Part shown: one piece after another, positions 53,201 to 61,720 of the stretch
How the letters are laid out: each line of letters opens with the position of its first letter
How positions within the stretch are numbered: the first letter of the stretch is position 1
Notes under the pieces: generated by a model
What the model was told of the DNA's origin: nothing
What the model saw: only the letters and a program-made list of their open reading frames with translations
The model's database searches: none
Program-made: the position numbers and the translations under genes
NCBI RefSeq assembly: GCF_004168585.1
Contig: NZ_PGVH01000002.1
Span: 186,001 to 250,000, forward strand
Reading direction: 5' to 3'
DNA length: 64,000 nt
Source: Shewanella sp. OPT22
GTDB lineage: Bacteria > Pseudomonadota > Gammaproteobacteria > Enterobacterales > Shewanellaceae

Positions 53201-53905
53201 TTATTTTTCTATTTTAAACACCGAAGAATACCCTCCATCCAACTTAACATCCTGCCCTGTCATAAATTCATTTTTAAGCAGCATTTCGATTACAGAAAAC
53301 ACATCTGAGTCCAGACCGCAATCGCCAGTCAAGTAAGTTTGGCTGTAATCAGGAAGATTGCCTTTGTGTTTAGCTCTGATCATTGGTGTATCAATACTTG
53401 CAGGAGATATTGAGTTAACGAGAATATCTGGTGCATGCTCGACAGCTGCAACTTTAGTTAAATTAATTATTGCGGCTTTAGCTGCACTGTATGCCGCCAT
53501 GTTTTTGGCGCCATAATCAGCTGTTACACTGGCAATATTGATGATCCTTCTTCGTTTATCATTATCGATATTTGCAAGCTTAATTTCTTGTTTAAGAGCA
53601 TTGAATAACGGAGAGAACACATCATTAAAAGATTGCTGATATTCCTCCAAAGAGAAGTCTTTTAATGGCTTTCGAAGCCCTGCAACTCCAGCACAATTAA
53701 CCGCTATATCGAAATCACCTATCTCTGAAAATGTTTCAATAGACTCAGGTTCAGACCTGAGATCGCATCTTTTTTGTTTGATTTCATTCGATAAAATGTT
53801 ATTTACTTTAATATCAATGCCGTAAACCTCATACCCAAGATGATGAAGTTGTTTAGCTGTATAAAATCCTATGCCGCTCGCATGACCAGTAACAATCGCT
53901 TTCAT
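53201..53905 (-). CDS. Short-chain dehydrogenase/reductase
   Basis: 234 residues. NAD(P) motif TGHASGIGFY (about 6-15), NCAGVAG, ASVTADYGAKNMAAYSAAKAAI with the catalytic Tyr and Lys (about 140-144), and ISPASIDTPM. Compatible with hydroxysteroid or sugar dehydrogenase subgroups; no substrate can be assigned. Convergent with the VUT gene, 1 bp between stops. Confidence 0.88.
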   Translation of the reverse strand: MKAIVTGHASGIGFYTAKQLHHLGYEVYGIDIKVNNILSNEIKQKRCDLRSEPESIETFSEIGDFDIAVNCAGVAGLRKPLKDFSLEEYQQSFNDVFSPLFNALKQEIKLANIDNDKRRRIINIASVTADYGAKNMAAYSAAKAAIINLTKVAAVEHAPDILVNSISPASIDTPMIRAKHKGNLPDYSQTYLTGDCGLDSDVFSVIEMLLKNEFMTGQDVKLDGGYSSVFKIEK

Positions 53906-54265
53906 TTCAATGACTCATTGAGGATTACGGATATCTACAATCAAGGTAGCACACTGCATATAAAAGCATCAAAGATATGGCAGCAGCGTCTTCACAATTA
54001 TGCGCCATATAACTCGGTAGACTTGCCAATTATCGAGGCTGATGAAGCGCTATTCTTCGGTGAAGATGTTGAACTTATTCGGTTAATGAAGTTGCTATAC
54101 AAGAATAAAGACTTACCTCAATCTAAGTCTGTTGTCGGTGATCAATTTGCTATTTCTTATTCTAATGGTGATACCGCAATCGTTGAGCTTGATGAGGTTT
54201 TAAAGCAACTACAGCGATGTAAAAACACCGCTGAAGCATTGAAGATTTTGAAAGGCGTTATTTGA
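53882..54265 (+). CDS. Hypothetical protein, convergent to a hydrolase gene
   Basis: About 127 residues from ATG 53882; no good RBS was seen and a start near the TTG at 53921 (RITDIYNQGSTLHIKAS onward) is equally possible. Coding-like composition: YNSVDLPIIEADEALFFGED, LIRLMKLLYKNKDLP, DEVLKQLQRCKNTAEALK. No known motif. Overlaps the SDR start and the hydrolase stop on the other strand by a few bases. Confidence 0.55.
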   Translation: MTSNNRFHFNDSLRITDIYNQGSTLHIKASKIWQQRLHNYAPYNSVDLPIIEADEALFFGEDVELIRLMKLLYKNKDLPQSKSVVGDQFAISYSNGDTAIVELDEVLKQLQRCKNTAEALKILKGVI

Positions 54266-55085
54266 TTTTACTTTTAGCTAAGCGATCAATGTGCTCAAGA
54301 ACTATCCAAGGATCAGTTTGATCAAACAAATGCGATGCATACTTCATCTTTTCATAGGTAACATTCTGACTAACCATTTTTAATTTCTCTTGAGAACGAT
54401 TCCATGAGTTGTCATAAGCATCGACATCTTTATAGGCCATCCCTGTTTGCCTAATAGAAACATGAGGAATCCCCCTTGAAAGCACTACAACCTCAGTTTC
54501 TGGCTTCAGCTCATAAATTTTTGAATGACTTGAGGCTTCAGCAAAGTCTTCGAGTGAATTGGTGGTTTTCTCCCAATCCATAATCCAGTCCATTGTCTTC
54601 CAGGCTTTTGCTGACATTGATTCTTTCATATCCTGGTACCAAGACTCGTGTGCAGCATCTACAAATAATATTGCTTTAACACTGTCTGGGTTACGATGAG
54701 CATAAGCTCGTGCTACGAAACCGCCAAACGAATGTGGAACCAAAATAAGTTGCTTAAAACCCGCCTTTTCAGCAAAAGCTTCCATCTCAACAGCTAATTC
54801 TGAGATGCTTCTTACTTTCCTTTGCTTAGCATAACTTTTTCCAGTCCCAGCTCTATCAAACAGACACAGCTTGAAGCCCTCTGGTTCAGCGTTGTGGAAG
54901 GTATTCTTATAGGTATCATGCGCATTTAATCCCATTCCAGCGATCATTAATGCCGTAAGCTCACCTTCACCTTTACACAAATAAGCCAATTTATTTTCGC
55001 CAACATCTACATAACTGTATTCATGTTCATCGGCATAATTAAAAAATGAAGTACACAGAAGCACGAGGAAGATCAATTTCTTCAT
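54258..55085 (-). CDS. Secreted alpha/beta hydrolase
   Basis: 275 residues from ATG 55085 (another ATG sits at 55097 inside the RBS). Signal peptide to about 19 (NYA). Catalytic set: oxyanion MIAGMGLNAHDTYK, CLFDRAGTGKSY, nucleophile LVPHSFGGFVARAYA (about 112), VDAAHESWYQ, His in KYASHLFDQTDPW (about 257). Probably periplasmic; substrate unknown. Confidence 0.85.
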   Translation of the reverse strand: MKKLIFLVLLCTSFFNYADEHEYSYVDVGENKLAYLCKGEGELTALMIAGMGLNAHDTYKNTFHNAEPEGFKLCLFDRAGTGKSYAKQRKVRSISELAVEMEAFAEKAGFKQLILVPHSFGGFVARAYAHRNPDSVKAILFVDAAHESWYQDMKESMSAKAWKTMDWIMDWEKTTNSLEDFAEASSHSKIYELKPETEVVVLSRGIPHVSIRQTGMAYKDVDAYDNSWNRSQEKLKMVSQNVTYEKMKYASHLFDQTDPWIVLEHIDRLAKSKIK

Positions 55086-55461
55086 TATCAAATACATCCT
55101 TTTATATTTTGAGTCGTTAAAATACCACTTCTTATTATTAAGGCTAAATCGGAATCATAAGTTAGTAATGTTTCATCGTAACAATAAACTTACATTTATT
55201 ATGACTTCGTGTGATTACTGTAAAAGTGACTATTATGAAATCCGCCTAGGTTGAGAATAGTCACCTGCCAAGCATTTAACTGAACCCTTCCTGAGCCATA
55301 CCAATATTTATTCTTATTAAAATTCAATCACTAAAAATCAAATGAATTTCAAATGCTCTTTATGGTCATTTGAGTTACTCAACAAATCAAAAGCTTCGTG
55401 ATACATCTATTTAAAATAAAGACACCTTGATTTTTTTACTCTTTAATTGGAGTTATTTGCC
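55086..55461. promoter_or_regulatory. Upstream region of the replication genes with inverted repeat
   Basis: 376 bp gap. It has a perfect 9-bp inverted repeat GTGACTATT (55226-55234) / AATAGTCAC (55256-55264), 21-base spacer, and a T7 run with AT-rich sequence at 55430-55440. It may hold promoters for the divergent hydrolase and the helicase operon; no origin iterons were seen. Confidence 0.4.
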
Positions 55462-55716
55462 ATGAATACTGCTTACGCTAACGATTTAATTGATGCCCTT
55501 GAACAACTTAAATTACAGAGACAACGCCAACAACAAGTGCCGCAGGTTTGGTACTCAAGAGCTGACTTGTGCCGTTATTTTGGGATCTCTTATTCCACAT
55601 TAAAGCGTTGGGAAACCCATAGTGACTTCCCGACCAAAGAGCTAAAAGATTGGTGTACTGGCCGTTATGACATCCGCAAAGTGGAGAAGTTTTTACAGAA
55701 GGTAAAGATTTCGTAA
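55462..55716 (+). CDS. AlpA/MerR-like DNA-binding protein
   Basis: 84 residues from ATG 55462 (GGAG ten bases upstream). WYSRADLCRYFGISYSTLKRWETHSDFP is a winged HTH of the AlpA/excisionase type, with KWETHSDFP equivalent. Likely regulator or directionality factor of the element. 32 bp before the helicase gene. Confidence 0.75.
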   Translation: MNTAYANDLIDALEQLKLQRQRQQQVPQVWYSRADLCRYFGISYSTLKRWETHSDFPTKELKDWCTGRYDIRKVEKFLQKVKIS

Positions 55717-55748
55717 TTCATTTTTGATGTTACTGACTGGAGAGTGTC

Positions 55749-58409
55749 ATGAAGCCAGAAATGCATTCTGAAATACTTCGTCGCTTGTTGAATGATTTTG
55801 ACTTTAAAAAGCAGAATGACGATTACCTACAACAAGGTATTTGCCCAAGTTGCAGTAAACGTGAGCTGTATACTCACAAAAATAACCCATGGTTATTACG
55901 CTGCGGCCGTTTGAATAAGTGCGGCAAAGAGGTTCACATCAAAGAGCTTTATCATGATTTATTTGAATCATGGAGTGAGCGTTTTCCCAGTCGACAAGAC
56001 GCACAAACGGGTTTTATTACTAACCCTAATGCGGCAGCTGATGCTTACCTTTCTCACGGCAGAGGCTTAAAACTTTCACTGATTAAGGGATTCTATCAAC
56101 AAGGCTCTTATTACTGCACTGAAAAACAAATCGGAACTGCTACGGTAAAGTTTACGCTCAGTAATGGTGCAGCGTGGGAACGCTTTATCGACAAGCCTGA
56201 ACGTTTTGGCAGTATGAAAGCTCGTTTTTCTGGTAGTTACAAAGGCTATTGGTGGCAAGCGTCTAATTTCAATGTCACTGCAATTGTCGAAGCTAAAGAG
56301 CTGTGGCTTACCGAAGGAGTTTTTGATGCGCTGTCATTACTGCAAGTCGGCATTTCTGCTGTGAGTGTGATGAGCTGTAATAACTTCCCTATCGAGTCAT
56401 TAAAAGCATTCCGTGAGCACCTGAATCATGCTACTCCACCGATCTTAGTGTTTGCCTTTGATGCTGGAAATGCGGGGGAATCACATACCATTAAGTTTAT
56501 TGAGCAAGCTACAAAGCTCGGCTGGCAAGCAACGGCGGCACAGCCGCCAGCAGGTAAGTTAAAACTGGACTGGAATGATTTACTGCAACGAGAACGGCTT
56601 ACTCCTGAGCATATTGAGCACTATCGCTATTTAGGCAAACTCTTGATTGCGCCATCAGCTAAGGCCAAAGGCATTTTGATGTATCAACGCAGTAATCAGC
56701 ACGAATTTCCTTTTGAATTTCAATTGAGCATGTATTGGTTCAAGTTTCATGCGGATAAGTACAACAAAAATACTGACAAAGGCGACGATGATTTAACAGC
56801 ACTGAACGAAGCAGCCAATGTTCAACTGCTCTGCATGTGTCATCCCCATGCGCTGTATTTTCAAGAAAGCCCATCAACCGATGAAAGTTGGTATTACTTT
56901 CAAATTGACTTTCCCCATGGCTTAACGGTGAAAAAGACATTTACTGGCGCTCAAATCACCTCTCACTCCGAATTCAAAAAACGCTTATCTGCCGTTGCAC
57001 CCGGTGCTATTTATGAAGGCAATACCTATCAACTTAATAAGTGGTTTCGTCATCACCTTTACAACATCAAACGGGTTAAGGTCATTGATTTTGTTGGCTA
57101 CAGTTATGAGCACAAATGCTACCTGTTTGCCAATGTAGCAATCAAAAACGGTGTCTTTTACCCAATCAATGAAGAAGACCATTTCAATATCAAGCAGCTT
57201 TACATTAAAAGCCAAAACCCTGTTGTAGTCACCCCAAATTATGATTTAACCGAATTTAACCATGAGTTCTTTCAGGTTCTTTGGCAAGCGTTCTCTGTTA
57301 ATGGCGTTATTGCCCTCGCCTTTTGGCTTGGGAGCTATTTTGCTGAACAATGTAGAGACATCTTCGGTGCTTATCCGTTTTTAGAGTTAGTCGGTGAACC
57401 GGGTACCGGTAAGTCGACCTTAATTGAACTGATGTGGAAGCTGTCTGGCCGAATTAATTACGAGGGATTTGACCCCATAAAATCAAGTAAAGTGGGTGTG
57501 AGCCGGAATCTTGCCCAAGTCGCTAATCTTCCCGTGGTAATGATTGAAGCAGATAGAGGCGAATCATCAGCCCCAAACAGCAACGGCTTTCATTGGGATC
57601 AATTTAAAACTGCCTACAATGGGCGAGCTGTACGCTCTACGGGTAATAAGAATCATCAAAATGATACTAATGAGCCATTATTCAAGGGCGCATTAGTTAT
57701 CAGCCAAAATGCTATTTTAAAAGCCTCCCCCGCAATTTTAGAGCGCATTATTCATATATTTACAGATCGCAGTAACCACACCGCAGAAACTCGCAAAGCA
57801 GTCGATAAACTCAGCCGTTGGCCAATAGCCGAGTTGTCAGGCTTTATGATTAAAGTGCTGGGCAAAGAAAAGCAGATATTAGAACTCATCAACAAACGTC
57901 AGCCAGATTTTGAACGGTGGTTACGACAAGAACCAATGATCAACAATAACCGTATCAGCTTGAATCATTCCATGCTCTGTACTTTAGTTGAATGCTTAAG
58001 TTTAGTTATCGAAATTACGCCGACTCAAATTGCTCAAGCTCACGAACAGCTCAAGACTATGGCCATCGCCCGTGAACATGTGTGCGGTGCCGATCATCCA
58101 TTAGTACAAGAATTTTGGGAAGTGTATGAGTTTTTAGAAGGTGATGACGACAAGGTAGTGAATCATTCCCGTGATCCACAATTTCTTGCCATCAACTTGA
58201 ATCAATTTGCTGAAGAATCAGCCGTTCGCAAACAAAAAATACCGTTACTAAGCGATTTAAAAACACTGCTAAAAGATAGTCGAACCCACAAGTTTGTTGG
58301 TCGTAAACCCGTTAACAGTGCAGTTAACGACCGTTTAAATAAATCTCACCCTAACTTAAATAAGCCCTCCACAGTAAAATGTTGGGTGTTTCAATCTAAT
58401 CCGAAATAA
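55749..58409 (+). CDS. Replication protein: zinc finger, Toprim primase and helicase
   Basis: 886 residues. N-terminal zinc motif CPSC...C...C (about 32-57), Toprim-like WLTEGVFDALSLLQVG and FAFDAGNAGE (about 186-245), then an AAA helicase with Walker A ELVGEPGTGKSTLIEL (about 547-562) and VMIEADRGE. Resembles the bifunctional primase-helicase proteins of ICEs and satellite phages. Probably needed for replication of the excised circle. Confidence 0.78.
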   Translation: MKPEMHSEILRRLLNDFDFKKQNDDYLQQGICPSCSKRELYTHKNNPWLLRCGRLNKCGKEVHIKELYHDLFESWSERFPSRQDAQTGFITNPNAAADAYLSHGRGLKLSLIKGFYQQGSYYCTEKQIGTATVKFTLSNGAAWERFIDKPERFGSMKARFSGSYKGYWWQASNFNVTAIVEAKELWLTEGVFDALSLLQVGISAVSVMSCNNFPIESLKAFREHLNHATPPILVFAFDAGNAGESHTIKFIEQATKLGWQATAAQPPAGKLKLDWNDLLQRERLTPEHIEHYRYLGKLLIAPSAKAKGILMYQRSNQHEFPFEFQLSMYWFKFHADKYNKNTDKGDDDLTALNEAANVQLLCMCHPHALYFQESPSTDESWYYFQIDFPHGLTVKKTFTGAQITSHSEFKKRLSAVAPGAIYEGNTYQLNKWFRHHLYNIKRVKVIDFVGYSYEHKCYLFANVAIKNGVFYPINEEDHFNIKQLYIKSQNPVVVTPNYDLTEFNHEFFQVLWQAFSVNGVIALAFWLGSYFAEQCRDIFGAYPFLELVGEPGTGKSTLIELMWKLSGRINYEGFDPIKSSKVGVSRNLAQVANLPVVMIEADRGESSAPNSNGFHWDQFKTAYNGRAVRSTGNKNHQNDTNEPLFKGALVISQNAILKASPAILERIIHIFTDRSNHTAETRKAVDKLSRWPIAELSGFMIKVLGKEKQILELINKRQPDFERWLRQEPMINNNRISLNHSMLCTLVECLSLVIEITPTQIAQAHEQLKTMAIAREHVCGADHPLVQEFWEVYEFLEGDDDKVVNHSRDPQFLAINLNQFAEESAVRKQKIPLLSDLKTLLKDSRTHKFVGRKPVNSAVNDRLNKSHPNLNKPSTVKCWVFQSNPK

Positions 58410-58421
58410 TAGGAGTCAGTT

Positions 58422-58661
58422 ATGCCATGCCTTTCACCTTTCCCAGTCCCAACTGACGAACAAAGAATTAATATCCTTAAAACCTATGGAATTACCGAAC
58501 GGCTTATTCGTGAAAAAGAGCGTTGCCAGATAACTTCTGTTAATCGCACAACTTGGTGGGAAATGGAACAGCGCAATGAAGTGCCAGCGAAAAGGCATTT
58601 AGGAAAAAATATAGCCTGGCGATTATCTGACTTGTTAATTTGGGTAAATGGTGTGAGTTGA
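58422..58661 (+). CDS. AlpA-family regulator
   Basis: 79 residues, 12 bp after the helicase gene, RBS AGGAG. LIREKERCQITSVNRTTWWEMEQRNEVPAKRHLGKNIAWRLSDLLIWV (residues about 30-77) is the AlpA fold: HTH plus wing with R-x-x-WRLSDLL. AlpA proteins activate integrase genes or serve as excisionases in P4-type elements. Confidence 0.88.
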   Translation: MPCLSPFPVPTDEQRINILKTYGITERLIREKERCQITSVNRTTWWEMEQRNEVPAKRHLGKNIAWRLSDLLIWVNGVS

Positions 58662-58839
58662 TTCTTTCGGGCTTTGATGATCATCGCTGACTCAATTTTG
58701 CACCGAAGTGTTTTAGAGTCAAGATATTTATATTAGAATTCAGCTAGTTGTATAATTAGATGTAGGCAACCAAAAGGAAACGTTACGCCCACTAGTTTAT
58801 AATGAGCGTAGCTATTAAGGCTTAGAGATGTTTGTTTAA

Positions 58840-59829
58840 CTAAGAATTTAAACTAATGATACTATCTATGACTTTCTGGCTTGGGTAGTCCATAGGCAAA
58901 ATACAACCTCCAAGAGCATCATTAGCGAAATTATGTACATTTTCACAGAACCATTCATTTTGAATTGTTGCATTATTAGAAACACCGTTAGGTTCAAATA
59001 ACATACTAGCTATTTCGTCTGCACTTCCTCCCGCATTCGTTGCGCTTAGAAAGCATATATTGAGTAAACCAGACTTTCGCTTTGAACTTAAGAATTCATT
59101 AACTTTTTCAGTTTTCCACGGGTAATCAACAAAACCTGGTACTCTTTGAGTTCGCTCTTTAACCCCTGGGACAATCACAACTTCTTTGCATTCAGTATGT
59201 GTTCTCCAAGGATGTTTCCAATCTTTGTCTGACACAGGCACACAAACCCTCTGGGTTCGCTCTTTTACTCCTGGTACAATCACTTGTTCTCTAAATCTTG
59301 TAGGTAACGAGTAATCATCACTCAAGTTAACCTTTTTATCTCCCCAGCTATATCCTTCACCATTAATTCTATTAATAAATAAAATTTTACCTCTGCAATC
59401 TTCGACGGTGAGTTTATCAAGTTCTATTTGACTTGATACGAAAATACCATTGCTCAGAATCGTATTTAAGTCGCTTTCTGAGATTTGTGCTGTATCAGTT
59501 AGATCTCCCTCCTTGATTGAAACAACTACAAACTCTGTCGGATAATGGTGTAAAAACTCGTGGATAGGATCAAATGCGTCTCTCCAAAATTCTTTTAATA
59601 GTGGCACTTTACCGTGTACTAAAACTAGACCTTCTGTTGTTCCTATTTTTACTTTATTGATCCTTATGTCTAAAAACCTAATACCACTTTCTAATTGCTC
59701 TAATATATTTTTGCTTTGAGTCGTTACAAAAGGAATATCCACTCCAGACGTAGCAGAGTCATGTGTACCTGGAATAAACATATCCGTTAATTTTTTTGTG
59801 TCTGAAATTCTCTGCATCCATGTTTTCAT
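58840..59829 (-). CDS. PI-PLC X-domain phosphodiesterase-like protein
   Basis: 329 residues from ATG 59829 (AGGAAA seven bases upstream). No signal peptide. PI-PLC-X motifs: FIPGTHDSATSG with first catalytic His (about 22), LESGIRFLDIRIN, LVLVHGKVPLL with second His (about 78), FVVVSIKEGD. Two copies of VIVPGVKERTQRV lie at about 183-195 and 218-230 in an insert not typical for the family. It acts alone as cargo; substrate (phosphoinositide or glycan lipid) cannot be deduced. Confidence 0.85.
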   Translation of the reverse strand: MKTWMQRISDTKKLTDMFIPGTHDSATSGVDIPFVTTQSKNILEQLESGIRFLDIRINKVKIGTTEGLVLVHGKVPLLKEFWRDAFDPIHEFLHHYPTEFVVVSIKEGDLTDTAQISESDLNTILSNGIFVSSQIELDKLTVEDCRGKILFINRINGEGYSWGDKKVNLSDDYSLPTRFREQVIVPGVKERTQRVCVPVSDKDWKHPWRTHTECKEVVIVPGVKERTQRVPGFVDYPWKTEKVNEFLSSKRKSGLLNICFLSATNAGGSADEIASMLFEPNGVSNNATIQNEWFCENVHNFANDALGGCILPMDYPSQKVIDSIISLNS

Positions 59830-60344
59830 CTTGCATTTCCTATTAGGTAAATTATTGATTAAAACCTTCACGTACCAGTCTTAAATTTAAATGATTAATA
59901 TTTACTTCACATACATCATCAACTGCTTATGCATTACGTATTTTCAGTATGAAATAGAATATCAATAGTTTCATTCACCTAAATGGGTGAGCGGAATTAT
60001 TAGATAGTTTATGTGATCGTGTAAGTTATAAGGTTTAAACATTCAAAAATGTGACTGTATTTATTCAGGTAGAAAGAAGCTTGAGTATATTTACTTAAAA
60101 AATGGTAAAAAATAAAAGAATTCGGTCACAAGGGGGTTGAGCCTATCAAAAGGTGATAAATCGGTTGTATAGTTCTGAGGTTAGCTGTGCTGTTCAATAC
60201 ATAATCACTTGAATTCGATTACATCCGAAATTCTGAGACCACTTCAAGTAATAATAAATGTTGATCTATGAACTTCTTAGATTACCTCTAATTATTTTAA
60301 CGAGTTTCTGTCCATAAACGTGACAGCTCAAAAAAGAAGGGCTA
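59830..60344. other. Gene-free AT-rich stretch before the integrase 3' end
   Basis: 515 bp in which I find no convincing ORF or RNA gene. A weak inverted repeat GAAGGG/TCCTTC flanks the integrase stop near 60338-60360 and may end integrase transcription. Confidence 0.4.
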
Positions 60345-61538
60345 TCAGAAAGTCCTTCTCTCATCTTGCTTCAACAAATGCTGGCTTAACAATTTATCAT
60401 AGAGTTTATAAGCCTTACGCTGTTCATCAATCCAATCGTGTTTGTTGTAAATTGCCATTACGCCGCCAAGTTCATGACCTAGCATTTTCTCGGTGACATG
60501 AGGCATGACTTTATTTTCACTTAATCGAGTGGTAATGGTTCGCCTAAAGTCATGCGGAACAAAGGGTTCAAGCTTGAGCCTATCATTTAATCGTTGCACA
60601 AAGCGATTGACGGCATGAGTCGTTAACGGTGCTTTAGGCGATAGCCCTTCTATCAAAAATTCACGGTTTTCACCGTAAATAAAATCGAGTTGTTTAATGA
60701 GGTTAATGGCTTTGGGGCTGAGTGGCCGTCTTATTGCTCTTTTGGTTTTGGAGCGTTCCTTTGGTAAAACCCAGAGAGCTTCAGCTAAATCGAACTCTCT
60801 TCGTTTAGCTCCTCTGATTTCTGAATTACGTGCACCTGTTAATATTAACAATTGGACACATATTTTGCATTTTGGTGATGCCCTGCTGGCTTCAATTTGT
60901 TGCCACAATTGGCAGAGCTCATTCCACTCCAATACACGTTCTCTTTTTGCGTGATGCTTTCCGATTGCTTTTACTGGAATATCTAGGCAATGTGAACCTG
61001 AAATTTCTCCCCGTGACTTTGACCAACGTATGATTGTTTTCACTCTTTTTAGAATACAACCTGAATTAGTAGAGCTTGTATCTTCTCTTATTCGATCGAA
61101 AAATCTAATCCATGAAGTATAAGTAAACTTTTCAACATCAATATTGGCGTTAGGAATGATGTACTTATTATAAAATGATAAGTACAGCGCATTTGTTGTT
61201 TTTGATAATTCTTTTGTCGCATATTTCTCGATAAAATCTCTTCCAATATCACCAAGTAGACGTGATTCGTTAAGCCTAGATTGATGAATTCTTGGATCTA
61301 TCCCTTCTTCAAGCGGTTTACGTAGTTCAGCGACTTTCGCTCGTGCTTCAGCTAATTTTAGGTTTGGGTAGCAGCCTAATTTAATTCGCTGTTGCTTACC
61401 TTGCCATCTAAAGCGATAATTAAACGTAATGAGAGCTTTGGGCGAAATTCTTATTGTTAATCCGTCGCGATCTGCGATTTCACTTTTCCCCTTATATGGA
61501 GACTTAATGTGTCGGAGTTTACTGTCTGTAAGTGCCAT
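60345..61538 (-). CDS. int: P4-type tyrosine integrase
   Basis: 397 residues from ATG 61538; the frame extends to 61799 but would overlap sbcB and contains no arm domain. N-terminal DUF4102-like domain (IADRDGLTIRISPKALITFNYRFRWQGKQQRIKLGCYPNL is at about residues 22-61), then catalytic residues: Arg in LTGARNSEIRG (about 234), HDFRRTITT (about 328), HELGG (about 357) and the Tyr in IYNKHDW (about 362). It is read away from sbcB, so its N terminus faces the chromosomal junction. Confidence 0.93.
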   Translation of the reverse strand: MALTDSKLRHIKSPYKGKSEIADRDGLTIRISPKALITFNYRFRWQGKQQRIKLGCYPNLKLAEARAKVAELRKPLEEGIDPRIHQSRLNESRLLGDIGRDFIEKYATKELSKTTNALYLSFYNKYIIPNANIDVEKFTYTSWIRFFDRIREDTSSTNSGCILKRVKTIIRWSKSRGEISGSHCLDIPVKAIGKHHAKRERVLEWNELCQLWQQIEASRASPKCKICVQLLILTGARNSEIRGAKRREFDLAEALWVLPKERSKTKRAIRRPLSPKAINLIKQLDFIYGENREFLIEGLSPKAPLTTHAVNRFVQRLNDRLKLEPFVPHDFRRTITTRLSENKVMPHVTEKMLGHELGGVMAIYNKHDWIDEQRKAYKLYDKLLSQHLLKQDERRTF

Positions 61539-61567
61539 AAAAATGTACCTCAAAAGCTTTATATCTT

Positions 61568-61610
61568 TGATGCACATTTTACACTTTTTTGATGCACAAT
61601 TTGATGCACA
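61568..61610. repeat. Three TGATGCACA repeats upstream of the integrase
   Basis: TGATGCACA at 61568-61576, 61590-61598 and 61602-61610, 22 and 12 bases apart. All in the same orientation, 30-72 bases upstream of the integrase start. They suit integrase or AlpA arm sites or an operator for int. Confidence 0.6.
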
Positions 61611-61720
61611 ATTATTAATGTTACTCTCCAAACATACTCGAACAAGATAGTACAAATAAGAACAACAAATCATTAAAAAACAACAGATTAACCAAGAAAC
61701 GCCAACAATAAAGGACAGAC

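Larger units (their letters stand above)
19700..61620. mobile_element. Integrative and conjugative element (P-type VirB/VirD4, MOBP, P4-like integrase); left end not fixed
   Basis: A contiguous set of transfer (virB2-virD4, primase, relaxase, mobC, oriT), maintenance (helicase/primase, AlpA-like regulators), control (repressor, FlhDC-like pair) and integration (tyrosine integrase) genes, with defence and metabolic cargo, ends at the housekeeping pair sbcB-cdd. The right end lies in the gap between the integrase start (61538) and sbcB (61721). The left end is placed at the composition change before virB2 by inference; the toxin/array region could also be cargo if the element extends past the window. 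Confidence 0.75.
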
